Positions 10,691-20,728 of a stretch of DNA of 64,000 bases are shown piece after piece. Both the position numbers and the translations under genes were made by a program. The notes beneath the pieces are model-generated. The model searched no databases and was not told where the DNA came from. It saw nothing but the letters and a program-made list of their open reading frames with translations. Within the stretch, counting starts at the first letter, position 1. Each line of letters begins with the position of its first letter. The stretch is from Rhynchopus euleeides (Eukaryota > Euglenozoa > Diplonemea > Diplonemida > Diplonemidae), in contig OY723256.1 in assembly GCA_963210315.1 (NCBI GenBank), positions 930,001 through 994,000 on the forward strand. The letters run 5' to 3'.

Positions 10691-13600
10691 GCTCCTGAGG
10701 ACCTGGGTACATGGCCAAATCAGCCAGAAATCTCAGGTTTTCGCATTGCAATTTGGGTTCGCGTGCTGGTATCGCAGACTGGCCCCGAGGGTCGGTTTTC
10801 GTCAGCTGAGTGAGGGTGTGATATGAGGGTTCTATCCAACAAGGATATCAAGGCGGCACTTCAAAGTCCTGCCAAGGACAGCGCCACGTGGGTGTGTGCT
10901 TCTGATGTACGTTATGTCATCATGTGAAACCCTCCCCAGCGTGTGCCAACATCCCTGACACGCTCACGAAAAGCATGACACGGAGAAAGCAGGTGCCGAA
11001 ACAACCTGCCGAGCACACGGGTGGTGCCACGTTGATCCACGCAGCGATCTCCCATGTCAGGAAGCCTTGTCGCCACGGCAGCGTGCCGCAGACTGTGGGA
11101 GAGGTGTCGCCAGTCACCTTGAGGTTGCAGTGTGTCATCAGACTAAAACCCGTGCCTTGTTCACCCTGTTGTTCACCCCTGTGAGGTTGATCCCATATCG
11201 TTGCCTGCTTTGGGGCCTGAAGGACATAGGGGTCCAACCGGCACTTGAGCATCGCAAGGCCTAAGTGGCTGTGTGGCAGGTTTTCATTGAAGGGCAAATC
11301 CCCCCTTTTCTGGGTGAAAAGTGTTGTGCGTCGTTCAGTATCTTGCGCGAATCGCTTTCGACACCACCATTCAAACCACCGCAAAGGGGCAACCCATCTT
11401 CTGGAGTGTGATCTCTGGTGGCGGGGTGGGATGGGTGAGTGGGGTGTGACGGTGCAACGACAGTCGAACTTCTTCGAACGCAGAACACCCCACCAGCCTG
11501 CCGGGCGTGTGAAGTGTTCGCAAGGATCCGCACAGTGAAAAGTTTCCTGAGTTGGCTACGCCGAACTTACAAAATGGGAAGGTGTGAGTGTCGCTTGTTG
11601 CGACCCACTGGCTGGACGAGTTCTCTTTTTGGGGGACAAAACCACACACAAGAAGGTTGTCACAAGGGGGTCTTCGCTGGTCGTTATTCTTCGTCAATCT
11701 TCGTCAGTTTTCACTATTTCAACAGCAAATACACCGAGGTGCACTGACGACCATCCCGTAGCGAAGACCCCCACAGTGAAAAAGATAGTTGGCAGCGCTT
11801 TGGGTGACAAACACAATCTACCTTGCCTTGTTGTTATGACTGTGCGCACATTCACACCAAGCTTCATCAGCCAAACCACGTGAGGTTTGTCATCCGGGTT
11901 TGGCGCACACACAACGCCTTGTCTTTTAAACGTTCAATGGCATTGAATGCAACACTCACATCATCGATGCCAAGTGTTTCTCGTAGTATTTTTCGAGGGA
12001 AGTCCCCCCAAAAAAGGATAAGGGCAGCAGTCCTTCGGGACGGGTGACTAGCGACACCCCCCTTAGCCAGCTACTCACTTAAACAGAAGTCACGGTGATT
12101 ATGGTGTACGGAATTCTTGAAGCGATGTCTAGACAAACTGTGTGATTTTTAACCACAGAGGCCGTTAATCCACACATGCGGAGGGACTGCACTGAAGAGC
12201 TTCCCCCTCTGGTACGACAATGTATGCGTTAGGAAGCGAAACAACGTGTGTGGATGAATTGTGCCAACCTGCTGAGAAGAACGATGTTTACCAAACCTTG
12301 CTGTTTCCCACCCTTTTTAGGTGAGTTACGGTGAGTATCTTGCTGAGGTGTGAGGACGAACTGCGTCTATACTCCGTGAGAACAACGCCTTTTAGGCAAC
12401 ACAGTGTCCGTCACGGCCTGGTCGTCTTGTACGTCAGGCTGGAGGTTGAAAATGGGTACAGTGGCTGAATCTGGAGGTTGGGTGCGGGTTGTGTGTTCCG
12501 CATCATCCCTACAAATCAAACCAAGCCGATTGACACCGAATATTTTGTCTGACCTGCACCCATTGTTTCCTGCCTGCCTGCCTGTGTTGTGCTGCACCTG
12601 TGCCTCCCTGTTCTGTATTTTGTACCCTCAGCGGGTTCACGATACAGGGCAGTCCACTCCCCCAAAAATCACGGTCTTGACGCCCATTCCATCCACTTTC
12701 AGTGGATGTGTTTGGTATTTCCGAATGGAATTTTCCAGCGTCAAGATTACAAGAACAGGGTCAGTCACTTCTACCGTAGCTGCGATGCCGGTAGTTGTGC
12801 AGAAATGATCTTTTCGACGGACGCGACGCCTCCCCAGCTTGCCTGTGTCTGTGTTGCCATAGCCATGTGACAGATATTCACATAACGAATGTACTGTCAC
12901 ACCACAAGGGGCTTTGGACAACGTTAAACAACAGTACACTTGCAGGTTTGGGTCAAAAATTCCAATTTCCGCTGGTCACGGGCCCCTTTCAAAACATTGA
13001 CCACCTTTCGAGAATTTAGTTCTGCACCATGGATTCGAGGGACTGCGATGATTCGGAACCGAGGATGAAGACTACTGGGAAGGAACTGTGTGCTCTCTTG
13101 AAGCACTGGAATCGGCGAACTTGGACGGAACCTAAGCGCGACAGGTGAAGGGGCATCCCGAACAAAGGCATACAAAGTGGCTCTGGAGACATTGTTGCAT
13201 CTGCGACACCCTGTCTTACATCCCGCCTGGGCTCTGATCTTCACCTATAGCAATGACTAAATCCCTATCACGGGTACATGAAGCTTTTGTAGGTACATTT
13301 AAACTTGCGAACCTCTCAACGACCTGTTAATCGCCTTGTACCGAAATCTGACCCTGGGCTTCGGCCCTCACGGCATTCAGCGGGTGACCCGATGCCGGTG
13401 TGGATGGAGAAGTGCACAGTTCTGAAACAGTGTGTCGACGAATCCGAGGAATCCAATCAGAGTAGTCCCGAGATGAAGTGGTGCAAGAACTCAAAAACTG
13501 TTTGCCTTTGGTCAAGGCCCCCTTTCCAAAAATTTGACCCGCGCAGTGGTGGCCAGTCCTGAGAACCAACAGTAGCATAAGCCTACGACTGGTCCAGGAC

Positions 13601-13873
13601 GAGGCCGACCCTGTACATAGCCTGTGTATGACTACCCTGTCATACCAGGCTGCTGCTAGTTGGCCACAAGCCCCACTGGCAGAATTCTCAGAATTCTCCC
13701 AGAATTCTCAGAATTCCCCAGAATCTGACAGAATTCTGCAGAATTCTGTCAGATTTCTCAGAATCTGCAGAATTCTACAGAATTTCTCAGATTCTGCAGA
13801 TTTTAAAAATCTGGAAATTCTGGGCATTTTTCTGTCAGAATTCTGCGAAACCATGTTTAAACCCCGTTTTAAA
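9889..13873. repeat. Tandem duplication, unit B (~3.98 kb)
   Basis: The right unit of the direct duplication. Long runs are virtually identical to unit A (about 12.45-13.87 kb matches 8.47-9.89 kb). It carries two segments absent from A, at about 11190-11370 and 11995-12440, and its own terminal AGAATTCT block at about 13680-13860. It ends at CCGTTTTAAA, where a different transposon-like sequence begins. No gene is supported. Confidence 0.85.
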
Positions 13874-15605
13874 TAATTTAAAACGGCATAGTGTCATAAC
13901 GGCCGTCATGGAGGGAGTGGATTTTCTGAGAATTCACTACCTCAGTTCCCGCTACCGAAATATAAAAACGGCCGTTTTCATGTTTTGTTGGCGAAAAAAC
14001 GGCCGTTTTTTCCCCCTCCTATTTTCCTTCGGAGATTCGCCTCCTGCTTTCCGTACCGAGCTGAGGAAACACACTTGACAACTCCCTGTTGCCTGCACAT
14101 GACATTGGGCACTGCGATTCTCTGTCGACTGTACAAATAAAAATGGCTTCCGCCCTGCCTGTCGCTCGACAAGCAGCAGACACCCGAGAGCAGAGAGGAG
14201 TGTAGCAGCCCGGTTCGCCCCCGGGTTGTCCCAGAAATCCAGCACACCCTCGGAACGTGGTGGCCTAGTCGTAGATCACCCAGGCCCTGCTCGTGACCTC
14301 CCCGAAACAGAGGGGAGGTGGCACCGGAGTTCTGACACCCCTACGACTCATGCGGCCGTACGCGCTCGGGCACAGACGGCGGACCGCAAACCAGAAGGAC
14401 TTCCCTGATTCCGTGCCGTCCCACCTTCTGCGCATGCGGTCGCCAGCCCAGGCCAGCTCTCCTGCCAGGGGCACTGGGGGGTCGTACTTCCCCACCTCAG
14501 ACACTTTCTCGATGACATTCACAATGTCGGTGTGCACTGCGTCGACAGGGGCACGCCGTTGGCACACCCAGCTGCGCATCGCAGTACTTCTGGAGCAGCG
14601 ATGCGAGGGGTGCCGTCAGGCGGACGGCGGCCTGCAGGTGGGACTCGAGCCCAGCGATTTCGTGGGCATCTCTGCCAACCGCAGAAGCGACGCACACGCA
14701 CACGCACACACTGTCCTGCAGCGGGCCCGGAAGATTGTATAAATGCCCGGGGACGTGGTGCAAGGTGCAGATCCACTTAAGCGGTGCAGGTAGTGTGTGT
14801 CGGAGAGAAGCGGGATCGCACGGCCGGTGGTGCCGTCTTGGTCGCCTGCTTCTCCCTCTCAGCTGCGTCAGAGATGTGGCACAGCACATCCTTCAGCGCC
14901 AGTGCGGTCGTGAACCCATCCAGCTGGTGCTGCATATTGCCCGGGATGATCGCCCGTGCCTTCGGGAATAAATCAGCGAAGGTGGTGTGCTTCTCATCCG
15001 GGGTGCTGTCGCCGAGATCAAGGGAAAGCTCTGTCGGAAGAGCCCTGATGCCAGTGAGCGACACCTGCCCACCTATGCCTGCACGGTCATCCACGACACA
15101 CGTGCCTAGATTGGCCGCAACCATGTTCAGCCCCTCCTCGGGACACTTCTTGACAGCATCATGCACCAGGCCAGCCGGTGATCCGGTGAACAACGCACCC
15201 CGGGCGATCCGAAGTTGCAAGCCTGCCACTGAGGGTATCGCACTCCGACAGCGCCAGCTGTTTCCCTGGCTCTGCACTTTCAACGCTGCGTTCTTCTTCT
15301 TCTTGATATGGCGCGGTCCGTCAAAGTGGTCCACGAAGTCTGAACTCTTCGCATCATACTTGAAGGCGCGCTCACAATGCTTGCTGCAGGGTATCCCTTG
15401 CAGTGGGGAGGCACTCCTGGTGGTGGGATCTCGCCTGCTGACCCACGCCCCATACAAAATTCCCAGGTAAAAAAAACGGCCGTTTTTTAAAATGCTGAAA
15501 ATCAGCGGCCGTTTTTGCAAGTCCACAAAATACAAGGGAATTTTTAAAACGGCCGCTATGCAACCATGAAACGGCGTTTTAAACTTTAAAACGTTTAAAA
15601 CGTTT
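13868..15605. mobile_element. Degenerate hAT-like DNA transposon with ACGGCCGT palindromes
   Basis: Both ends carry clusters of the palindrome AAAACGGCCGTTTT. On the left they lie near 13903, 13967 and 13996; on the right near 15474, 15504 and 15551. Outer sequences are inverted matches: TTTAAAACGGCAT on the left and, read from the right end, TTTAAAACGCCGT, each followed by a CAT...ATA.CGGCCGT core. The interior holds a broken minus-strand transposase-like gene. The plan, TIR plus element-specific palindromes plus one gene, is the same as the intact hAT element at 51-54.5 kb. The exact ends and target-site duplication are not resolved. Confidence 0.55.
14265..15470 (-). pseudogene. Broken transposase-like gene with Cys/His finger
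   Basis: Reading the minus strand, the first part (about 15400-14778) encodes a BED-like finger, CSKHC followed 16 residues later by HFDGPRH. It continues as plausible protein with KALDVLCHISDAAERE-like helices (as read: LKDVLCHISDAAERE) and then meets a stop. Plausible coding resumes in other frames at about 14740-14580 (LESHLQAAVRLTAPLASLL) and 14579-14265 (VIEKVSEVGKYDPPVP). This needs at least two frame changes or introns. The position inside palindrome-rich ends and the N-terminal finger suggest a hAT-like transposase relic. No catalytic motif is certain. Confidence 0.4.
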
Positions 15606-16044
15606 AAAACGTTTAAAATGTTTAAAATGTTTAAAATGTTTAAAATGTTTAAAACTCGGTTTCTAACAACACTGCGGGGGAGGGCCGCGGGCGGTGGGGA
15701 GGGGGGATTATCTGTGTGTGCGGGGCAGGAGAACTCAGGCGTGCATACCTGAAGCTTATTCTGACAAAAAGCGGCCAAAAACCCGGTACTTATACTCAAT
15801 TTTTTTCTTGGTTTTCGTGACCTGTTTCATCCCATTTTTTGGGTGGTGCGCACCGCAGGTGACCCGAAAAACACCGAAAACGGCATGTTTCGGAACATTG
15901 GAATCCATGGTGCCCCCAGACGTGTTCTGCGGATGAGTCCATATTTTATTAGACCCCGTACAGAAACACGAGAAAACGTGGGAATATATACCCTGTAGAA
16001 GAGTGGTGCACCCTTAGAGGTGGTCCAGAGAATGCAAAGAGGTC
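15606..16044. other. Intergenic, with GTTTAAAA(C/T) run at its left edge
   Basis: The first ~55 bp are eight tandem GTTTAAAA(C/T) units (15593-15655) adjoining the degenerate hAT-like element. The rest shows no gene. Confidence 0.5.
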
Positions 16045-16045
16045 C

Positions 16046-16290
16046 ACAGGGGGGTCTGGGGGGCGGAGCCCTCCAGCCGCCGGAGGCCACGGTCGCGAAC
16101 ACCTGTTCCTTGTGGGGTACAGATTCTGTGGTGAGTTGGGTGCGTCCTCCTGAGGGCGGTCTCTGGATTCCATGACCTGATGTGATCCCAAAGGGCTTGG
16201 TCGACAGGCATACGTCACGCGGGGGTCTGGGGGGCAGAGCCCCCCAGCCGCCGGAGGCCACGGTACTGAACATCTGTTCCTTGTGCGGTA
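16046..16290. repeat. GC-hairpin repeat module, two copies
   Basis: Two copies about 171 bp apart of a module built on the perfect or near-perfect hairpin CTGGGGGGC-GGA-GCCCCCCAG (cores 16056-16076 and 16227-16247). Each is followed by CCGCCGGAGGCCACGGT and then GAACA(C/T)CTGTTCC. The DNA between cores resembles the spacer of the four related copies at 24.3-25.25 kb, so the repeating unit is the whole ~175-bp segment. Confidence 0.85.
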
Positions 16291-17094
16291 TAGTCCATCT
16301 TCCTGAACTTGCGTAAATTGCGCCCAAGGGTTCGATGAGGGCGCCAAGGCTCGTCAGTGCGGGCTGGATCGTCGCCTCAAAGCCAGAGGTTCAATGACAG
16401 ACACTGAGGACATGGGCCAGGCCCCATGGGCTGGCCCGCCCGGGCCCATTTTTGGGCCATTTTTTCCTCCTCCCGAAAATGCGTTTATTTGCATCATTGG
16501 GATCCGTGGCTCACGCCATGGTACTTTTCTTTCTCCGGAAATATTATTTGTTCACACCATTTGGGCCTGAACCACCAAGAAAAAAAATTATTGGCAATTC
16601 TGAAAATCCTTATACTCATACCGGGCAACATTCAGGTATGCAGGCGTGGTTCGTTTTTTTTTTGTGTGACTCTGAGAAAAAGTTCTGTGGGGGGGTTCGG
16701 CCACCTGGGTTCAGCAGCAGGTCTGTTTTTTCCGGCTCCCGCGACAGAGCTGGATTCAACTCTGCCAATAGGTTGGAGGGGAGGGTGTTCGAGATCATCG
16801 CGATGAACACCACCGACATATGGATTGGGGCAGAATGCCGAGACGCACCCTGTAGGTAAAACACATGCAGGTAACACACCCACCTGACACAATCTGGAGG
16901 CGCCTGGGGTAACCCGAAATCGACAACTGCTCGTTGCAAGCGGAGGCACTGCGGCCTTGGCTCTATGTCAAGCTGTATCACTGTGCCAGACACCGGGTTG
17001 CCAGACGTCTGCCTTCCTGCGTCCGGGTGGGATGTTACTCATGCACGATGGGTGACTTCGCTACAGGTGTCGAAATGCTGAGTTTTGATGCATT
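16291..17094. other. Intergenic, nothing recognised
   Basis: AT-rich patches (poly-A/T near 16575-16660) and a GGGCCCATTTTTGGGCC inverted motif near 16442. No supported gene, RNA or element. Confidence 0.5.
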
Positions 17095-18160
17095 TCTCCA
17101 ACTTTAATGAGAAAAGCGTCAAACCCTTCCGAAAACGGCGGAGTAGCGAAGACCCCCTTTGTGCAGAACTGCAGTGAGGAGGGATATGTATATCTGTAGG
17201 CACGAAGAGTGCGGCAGCTCATTGGAGATCGAGGTGCTGCAGTGACCGGAAGACTGCCCATGGGATGGCAAAGCAAAGCTAGCGTGAATGGAATGTAATG
17301 AAATGAACAAGCAAGCAAGTGAGGAAGAAAACAAACAAATAGTTGAAGCAAACAGCGCATTGTATGTAGTTCCAGCAGGTCAGGCGGAGGTGGGGTGTAT
17401 ACCCCGGTATGGGAAGGTGGCTAAAGCTGCACACTCACCCCGCACTCGTCCCCCAAACTACACTGCCACGCCTTCTTTACGATGACACAACGACCTCATT
17501 CCATCATGGTCGAAACGCCCTGTCCAGCAACTGCAAGACACAGATCCAGACCACTTTTCGTTGAGTGCACGCCTATCACGAGGCTGTTGTCCAGGCCCTG
17601 TGAAATGACATGAAGGTGCAAATCCGAAAGATTCCGTCGGACGATTCGCTTCGTTACTTCACGACTTCGCTACGCTTTGTCGTTCATAACGAGGTAGTTA
17701 CATCGATTTACGTCGGTTGCGAGAACACCCCACGCGTCTGCTGCGTGGTGATGTCCCGCAAATATATGCATGGGCACAGCTGCGCTGTGAGCTCAACTCT
17801 CAAGAAGAAACAAAAGAAAGAAAGAAAACAAACATCAATCTGGGATTGCTGAAGAACGGGCATCTGACAAGGAGCACGAAATACTCGTCCTCAGCAACAT
17901 CATCACACACCACATTGTATGCAGTTCCTTCGGGTCCCTGCTCTGCGGTCTGGGTCTTTACCTCCCTCGATATGAATCAAGCAAGCAAGACACTGAACCA
18001 CAGATAAGTGCAGCAGGGCAACCCGAGTACGTTCTCTTTCAGTATCGACAGTCATCATCGTGACGTGCGAAGTGACGCCACAATCAGAAGGCACTGCACC
18101 CCAACGGCCTTGAGACCTTTCGTTGACTGTCATGTTGTGCGCCACCTCATCCGAGCTGCA
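17095..18160. repeat. CAP-LamG spacer repeat, diverged copy 2 with insertion
   Basis: The ends match the CAP-LamG spacer (17.1-17.35 kb and 17.9-18.16 kb). The middle is foreign. It includes a block at 17510-17700 that reappears, diverged, at 23286-23480 (shared TGTCCAGCAACTG, GGCCCTGTGAA and TACTTCACGACxTCGCTACG). No gene is visible. Confidence 0.7.
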
Positions 18161-19738
18161 TTACGCTGCACATGTCTCGAGCACAAATGAGCTCACCTCG
18201 CCGTCCAGGAGGCTGTCGTGTGCCCAGTGGCTCCGCCCGATGAGGTTCCCACCCCGCACCACAGCACGCGGTGCCATGACCTGCCCCTGTGCACACAGCA
18301 CACCGTCCACGTACAGCACTGCCTCCCCGTTGAACACAGACGCCTCGACATCAAAGCTGCGCCCCACAGGTGCCTTCGTGTTGCATGTGATGGACTGCGA
18401 CCGGCTGTTCACAAACACATGCAGCGACAGCCTCCCGCTGCCACTGGTCTGCGCAATGAGCACGTTGTCACGTCTCGGCCCATTCCCAAAGTCAAACACA
18501 CGTGCCCACGACGTGTGCCTGTTGATCAGCACACGTGCCGCCACCCGGAAGTTCCCACCGAACAGCAGCGGTGCATGTTGGTCAAACGCATCGACAGACT
18601 GGAAGGCTGCAACCTGCGTTGCCTCTGGGCACGTCGTGTGCCACTTGCCAGATGCCGGAGCAGGCGTAGCAGGCACAGTGGTCGGTGCAGACGTTGGGAC
18701 AGATGTCGGGACAGGTGTAGCTGGGACAGGTGTGGCAGGCACAGTGGTCGGTGCAGATGTCGGGACAGGTGTAGCAGGCACGGTGATCGGCGCAGATGTC
18801 GGTGCAGGTGTCGGGACGGGAGTAGCAGGCACAGAGGTCGGTGCGGGTGTCTCAGCCGTCTGAGGTGCTGCTGTGATGGGCGGCTTCCCGTAGGGGAAAC
18901 AGGGGGTCACCGTGCGGCCCAGCCCGTCATCGCACTGTGCAATGGTATCGTTGGTGTACCCACTCGAGAACCAGAGTGGGTTGATCCCCCCCGAGCACAG
19001 GTGGTCGTCGCAATGCTTGTAGTCCCATGCCCTGCAACGAATGCAGTATGCTGCATAGAAGTCGTTGTATGACTTCAGGTACGGGTAACCCGACTTCTTC
19101 GGTGGCCAGTAGTTGCAGTGCACCACCACCCCCGTGTTGTACTGGGAGCCCCCCCCCACAATGCCACTGGGACACGCTGCTGCCGCGCACCCGACGTAGC
19201 GTGTTGACTCGGCAACCACCTGGGCCCAGTGCCCGCATGTGTCGGCGTAGCACGCCTTCTGTTCCCAGTCAAACAGCTGCCCCTCACCAACCCATGCACT
19301 CACAGAGTTGACCAAGTACGGCGTTCTGTCCTCCGATTGCAAGAAGCTTTCGCTGTCCCTGAACAACGCAATATTCTCACCGGCAGTCATTGGCGCGGCT
19401 CTTCCATACGACACCTTGTCCAGCACCGCCTTGTAGTCGTCCACGATCATTTGCGGCCCACCAAAGTGCCCGAAGTAGCAGTGTGCCGCCCGCTTCTTCG
19501 CCATCTCCTCCAGCCCAGCATCCCAATACATCAGCCCGATCCCACCCGCACTCGGGTGTCCGGGTCCCTGCCCGCCTTTCGCCGCCAACCGACGGTGTTT
19601 GTTGTGCGCATCCAGAATCGCCTGCTTCTCCTCCACACGCAACTCCGTCACCTCCGCACCTGCCGCAACACCGCACCACGCTGCAACCGCCACACTGACC
19701 AGCACCGCCCGCCACGGGGCACACATGCCGGCACGCAT
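18161..19738 (-). CDS. Secreted CAP domain protein with Pro/Thr linker and LamG-like domain, paralogue 2
   Basis: A 525-residue paralogue of the 1.5-kb gene with the same signal peptide, CAP signatures (GENIAL, GHWAQVV, HCNYWP) and C-terminal LamG-like domain. The linker is the shortest of the three (about 75 residues). The signal peptide and LamG-like part are almost identical to paralogue 1. Differences concentrate in patches of the CAP region: after the HFGG motif, the stretch before the second CAP signature, and the segment after PYLKSYNDFYAAYC. The start at 19738 is the ATG opening the signal peptide. The 5' flank is the shared spacer, so regulation may be shared across paralogues. Confidence 0.88.
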   Translation of the reverse strand: MRAGMCAPWRAVLVSVAVAAWCGVAAGAEVTELRVEEKQAILDAHNKHRRLAAKGGQGPGHPSAGGIGLMYWDAGLEEMAKKRAAHCYFGHFGGPQMIVDDYKAVLDKVSYGRAAPMTAGENIALFRDSESFLQSEDRTPYLVNSVSAWVGEGQLFDWEQKACYADTCGHWAQVVAESTRYVGCAAAACPSGIVGGGSQYNTGVVVHCNYWPPKKSGYPYLKSYNDFYAAYCIRCRAWDYKHCDDHLCSGGINPLWFSSGYTNDTIAQCDDGLGRTVTPCFPYGKPPITAAPQTAETPAPTSVPATPVPTPAPTSAPITVPATPVPTSAPTTVPATPVPATPVPTSVPTSAPTTVPATPAPASGKWHTTCPEATQVAAFQSVDAFDQHAPLLFGGNFRVAARVLINRHTSWARVFDFGNGPRRDNVLIAQTSGSGRLSLHVFVNSRSQSITCNTKAPVGRSFDVEASVFNGEAVLYVDGVLCAQGQVMAPRAVVRGGNLIGRSHWAHDSLLDGEVSSFVLETCAA

Positions 19739-20728
19739 TGTCGAAACGCCTTGCTGGATTCTCTGGCAACCTGCGGCGTGATGGTGCAATGTGAAGTGCC
19801 TTCCGACGCAGCAAAACAGGCACCGAGCAGGGCGAGGCAGGCCTGCAAGGGAGCACGGGCTCTGGTGTGCTTCAGCAGAGAACAGTCAAGCAGGGGTGAG
19901 GGGAGGGGGGGGTGGGGAGGTCGCTCTCTTCTCTCTAAAAGGTCAAACCCTTCCGATAACTGCGGGGTAGCGAAGACCCCCCTTGTGCAGAAGTGCACTG
20001 AGGAGGGATATGGATCACCGCGGGCACGAAGAGTGCGGCAGCTCGTTGGAGGTCGAGGTGCTGCAGTGACCGGAAGACTGCCCGCGGGACGGCAAAGCAA
20101 AGCTAGCGCGCCAGGGAAGGACAACAGAGGAACAAGCAAATGAGGAAGAAAACAAACAATGGAGGTGACCTCACTTTCCGGCCGTCACCATGTCACCTCC
20201 CGGTACAATCGGTCGCAAAAGCTCGAGCAGAAAACCGTGCATGGCGATCTTCTGCAAGGATTTGCACGGGCACAGATACCTGCTTGCCTGTGAGAAGAAC
20301 TCTCAAGAAGAACAACTAATACAACCGGGTGAAACAAACGAGAGAACAGATGAACTACAGTTGGTGTTCCCAACACCTCCACAGCCTGCTGGGGTGTCTG
20401 TAGGATTCAGAAGCATCCGCTCTGTGACAAGTTCCTGAGTTGGCTTTGCCGAACAGTCACAATAAACAAGCAACACACCGCATTGTATGCAGTTCCTTCG
20501 GGTCCCTGCTCTGCGGTCTGGGTCTTTACCTCCCTCGATATGAATCAAGCAAGCAAGACACTGAACCACAGATAAGTGCAGCAGGGCAACCTGAGTATGT
20601 TCTCTTTCAGTATCGACAGTCATCATCGTGACGTGTGAAGTGACGCCACAATCAGAAGGCACTGCACCCCAACTGCCTTGAGACCTTTCGTTGACTGTCA
20701 TGTTGTGCGCCACCTCATCCGAGCTGCA
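19739..20728. repeat. CAP-LamG spacer repeat, copy 3 (between paralogues 2 and 3)
   Basis: The full spacer separating the third gene's stop from the second gene's start. It combines the upstream flank (matches 3.41-3.70 kb) and the downstream flank (matches 0.58-1.52 kb), which defines the duplication unit as one gene plus ~1 kb of spacer. It contains the G-rich run near 19905 and the AACTGCGGGGTAGCGAAGAC motif near 19960. Confidence 0.85.
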
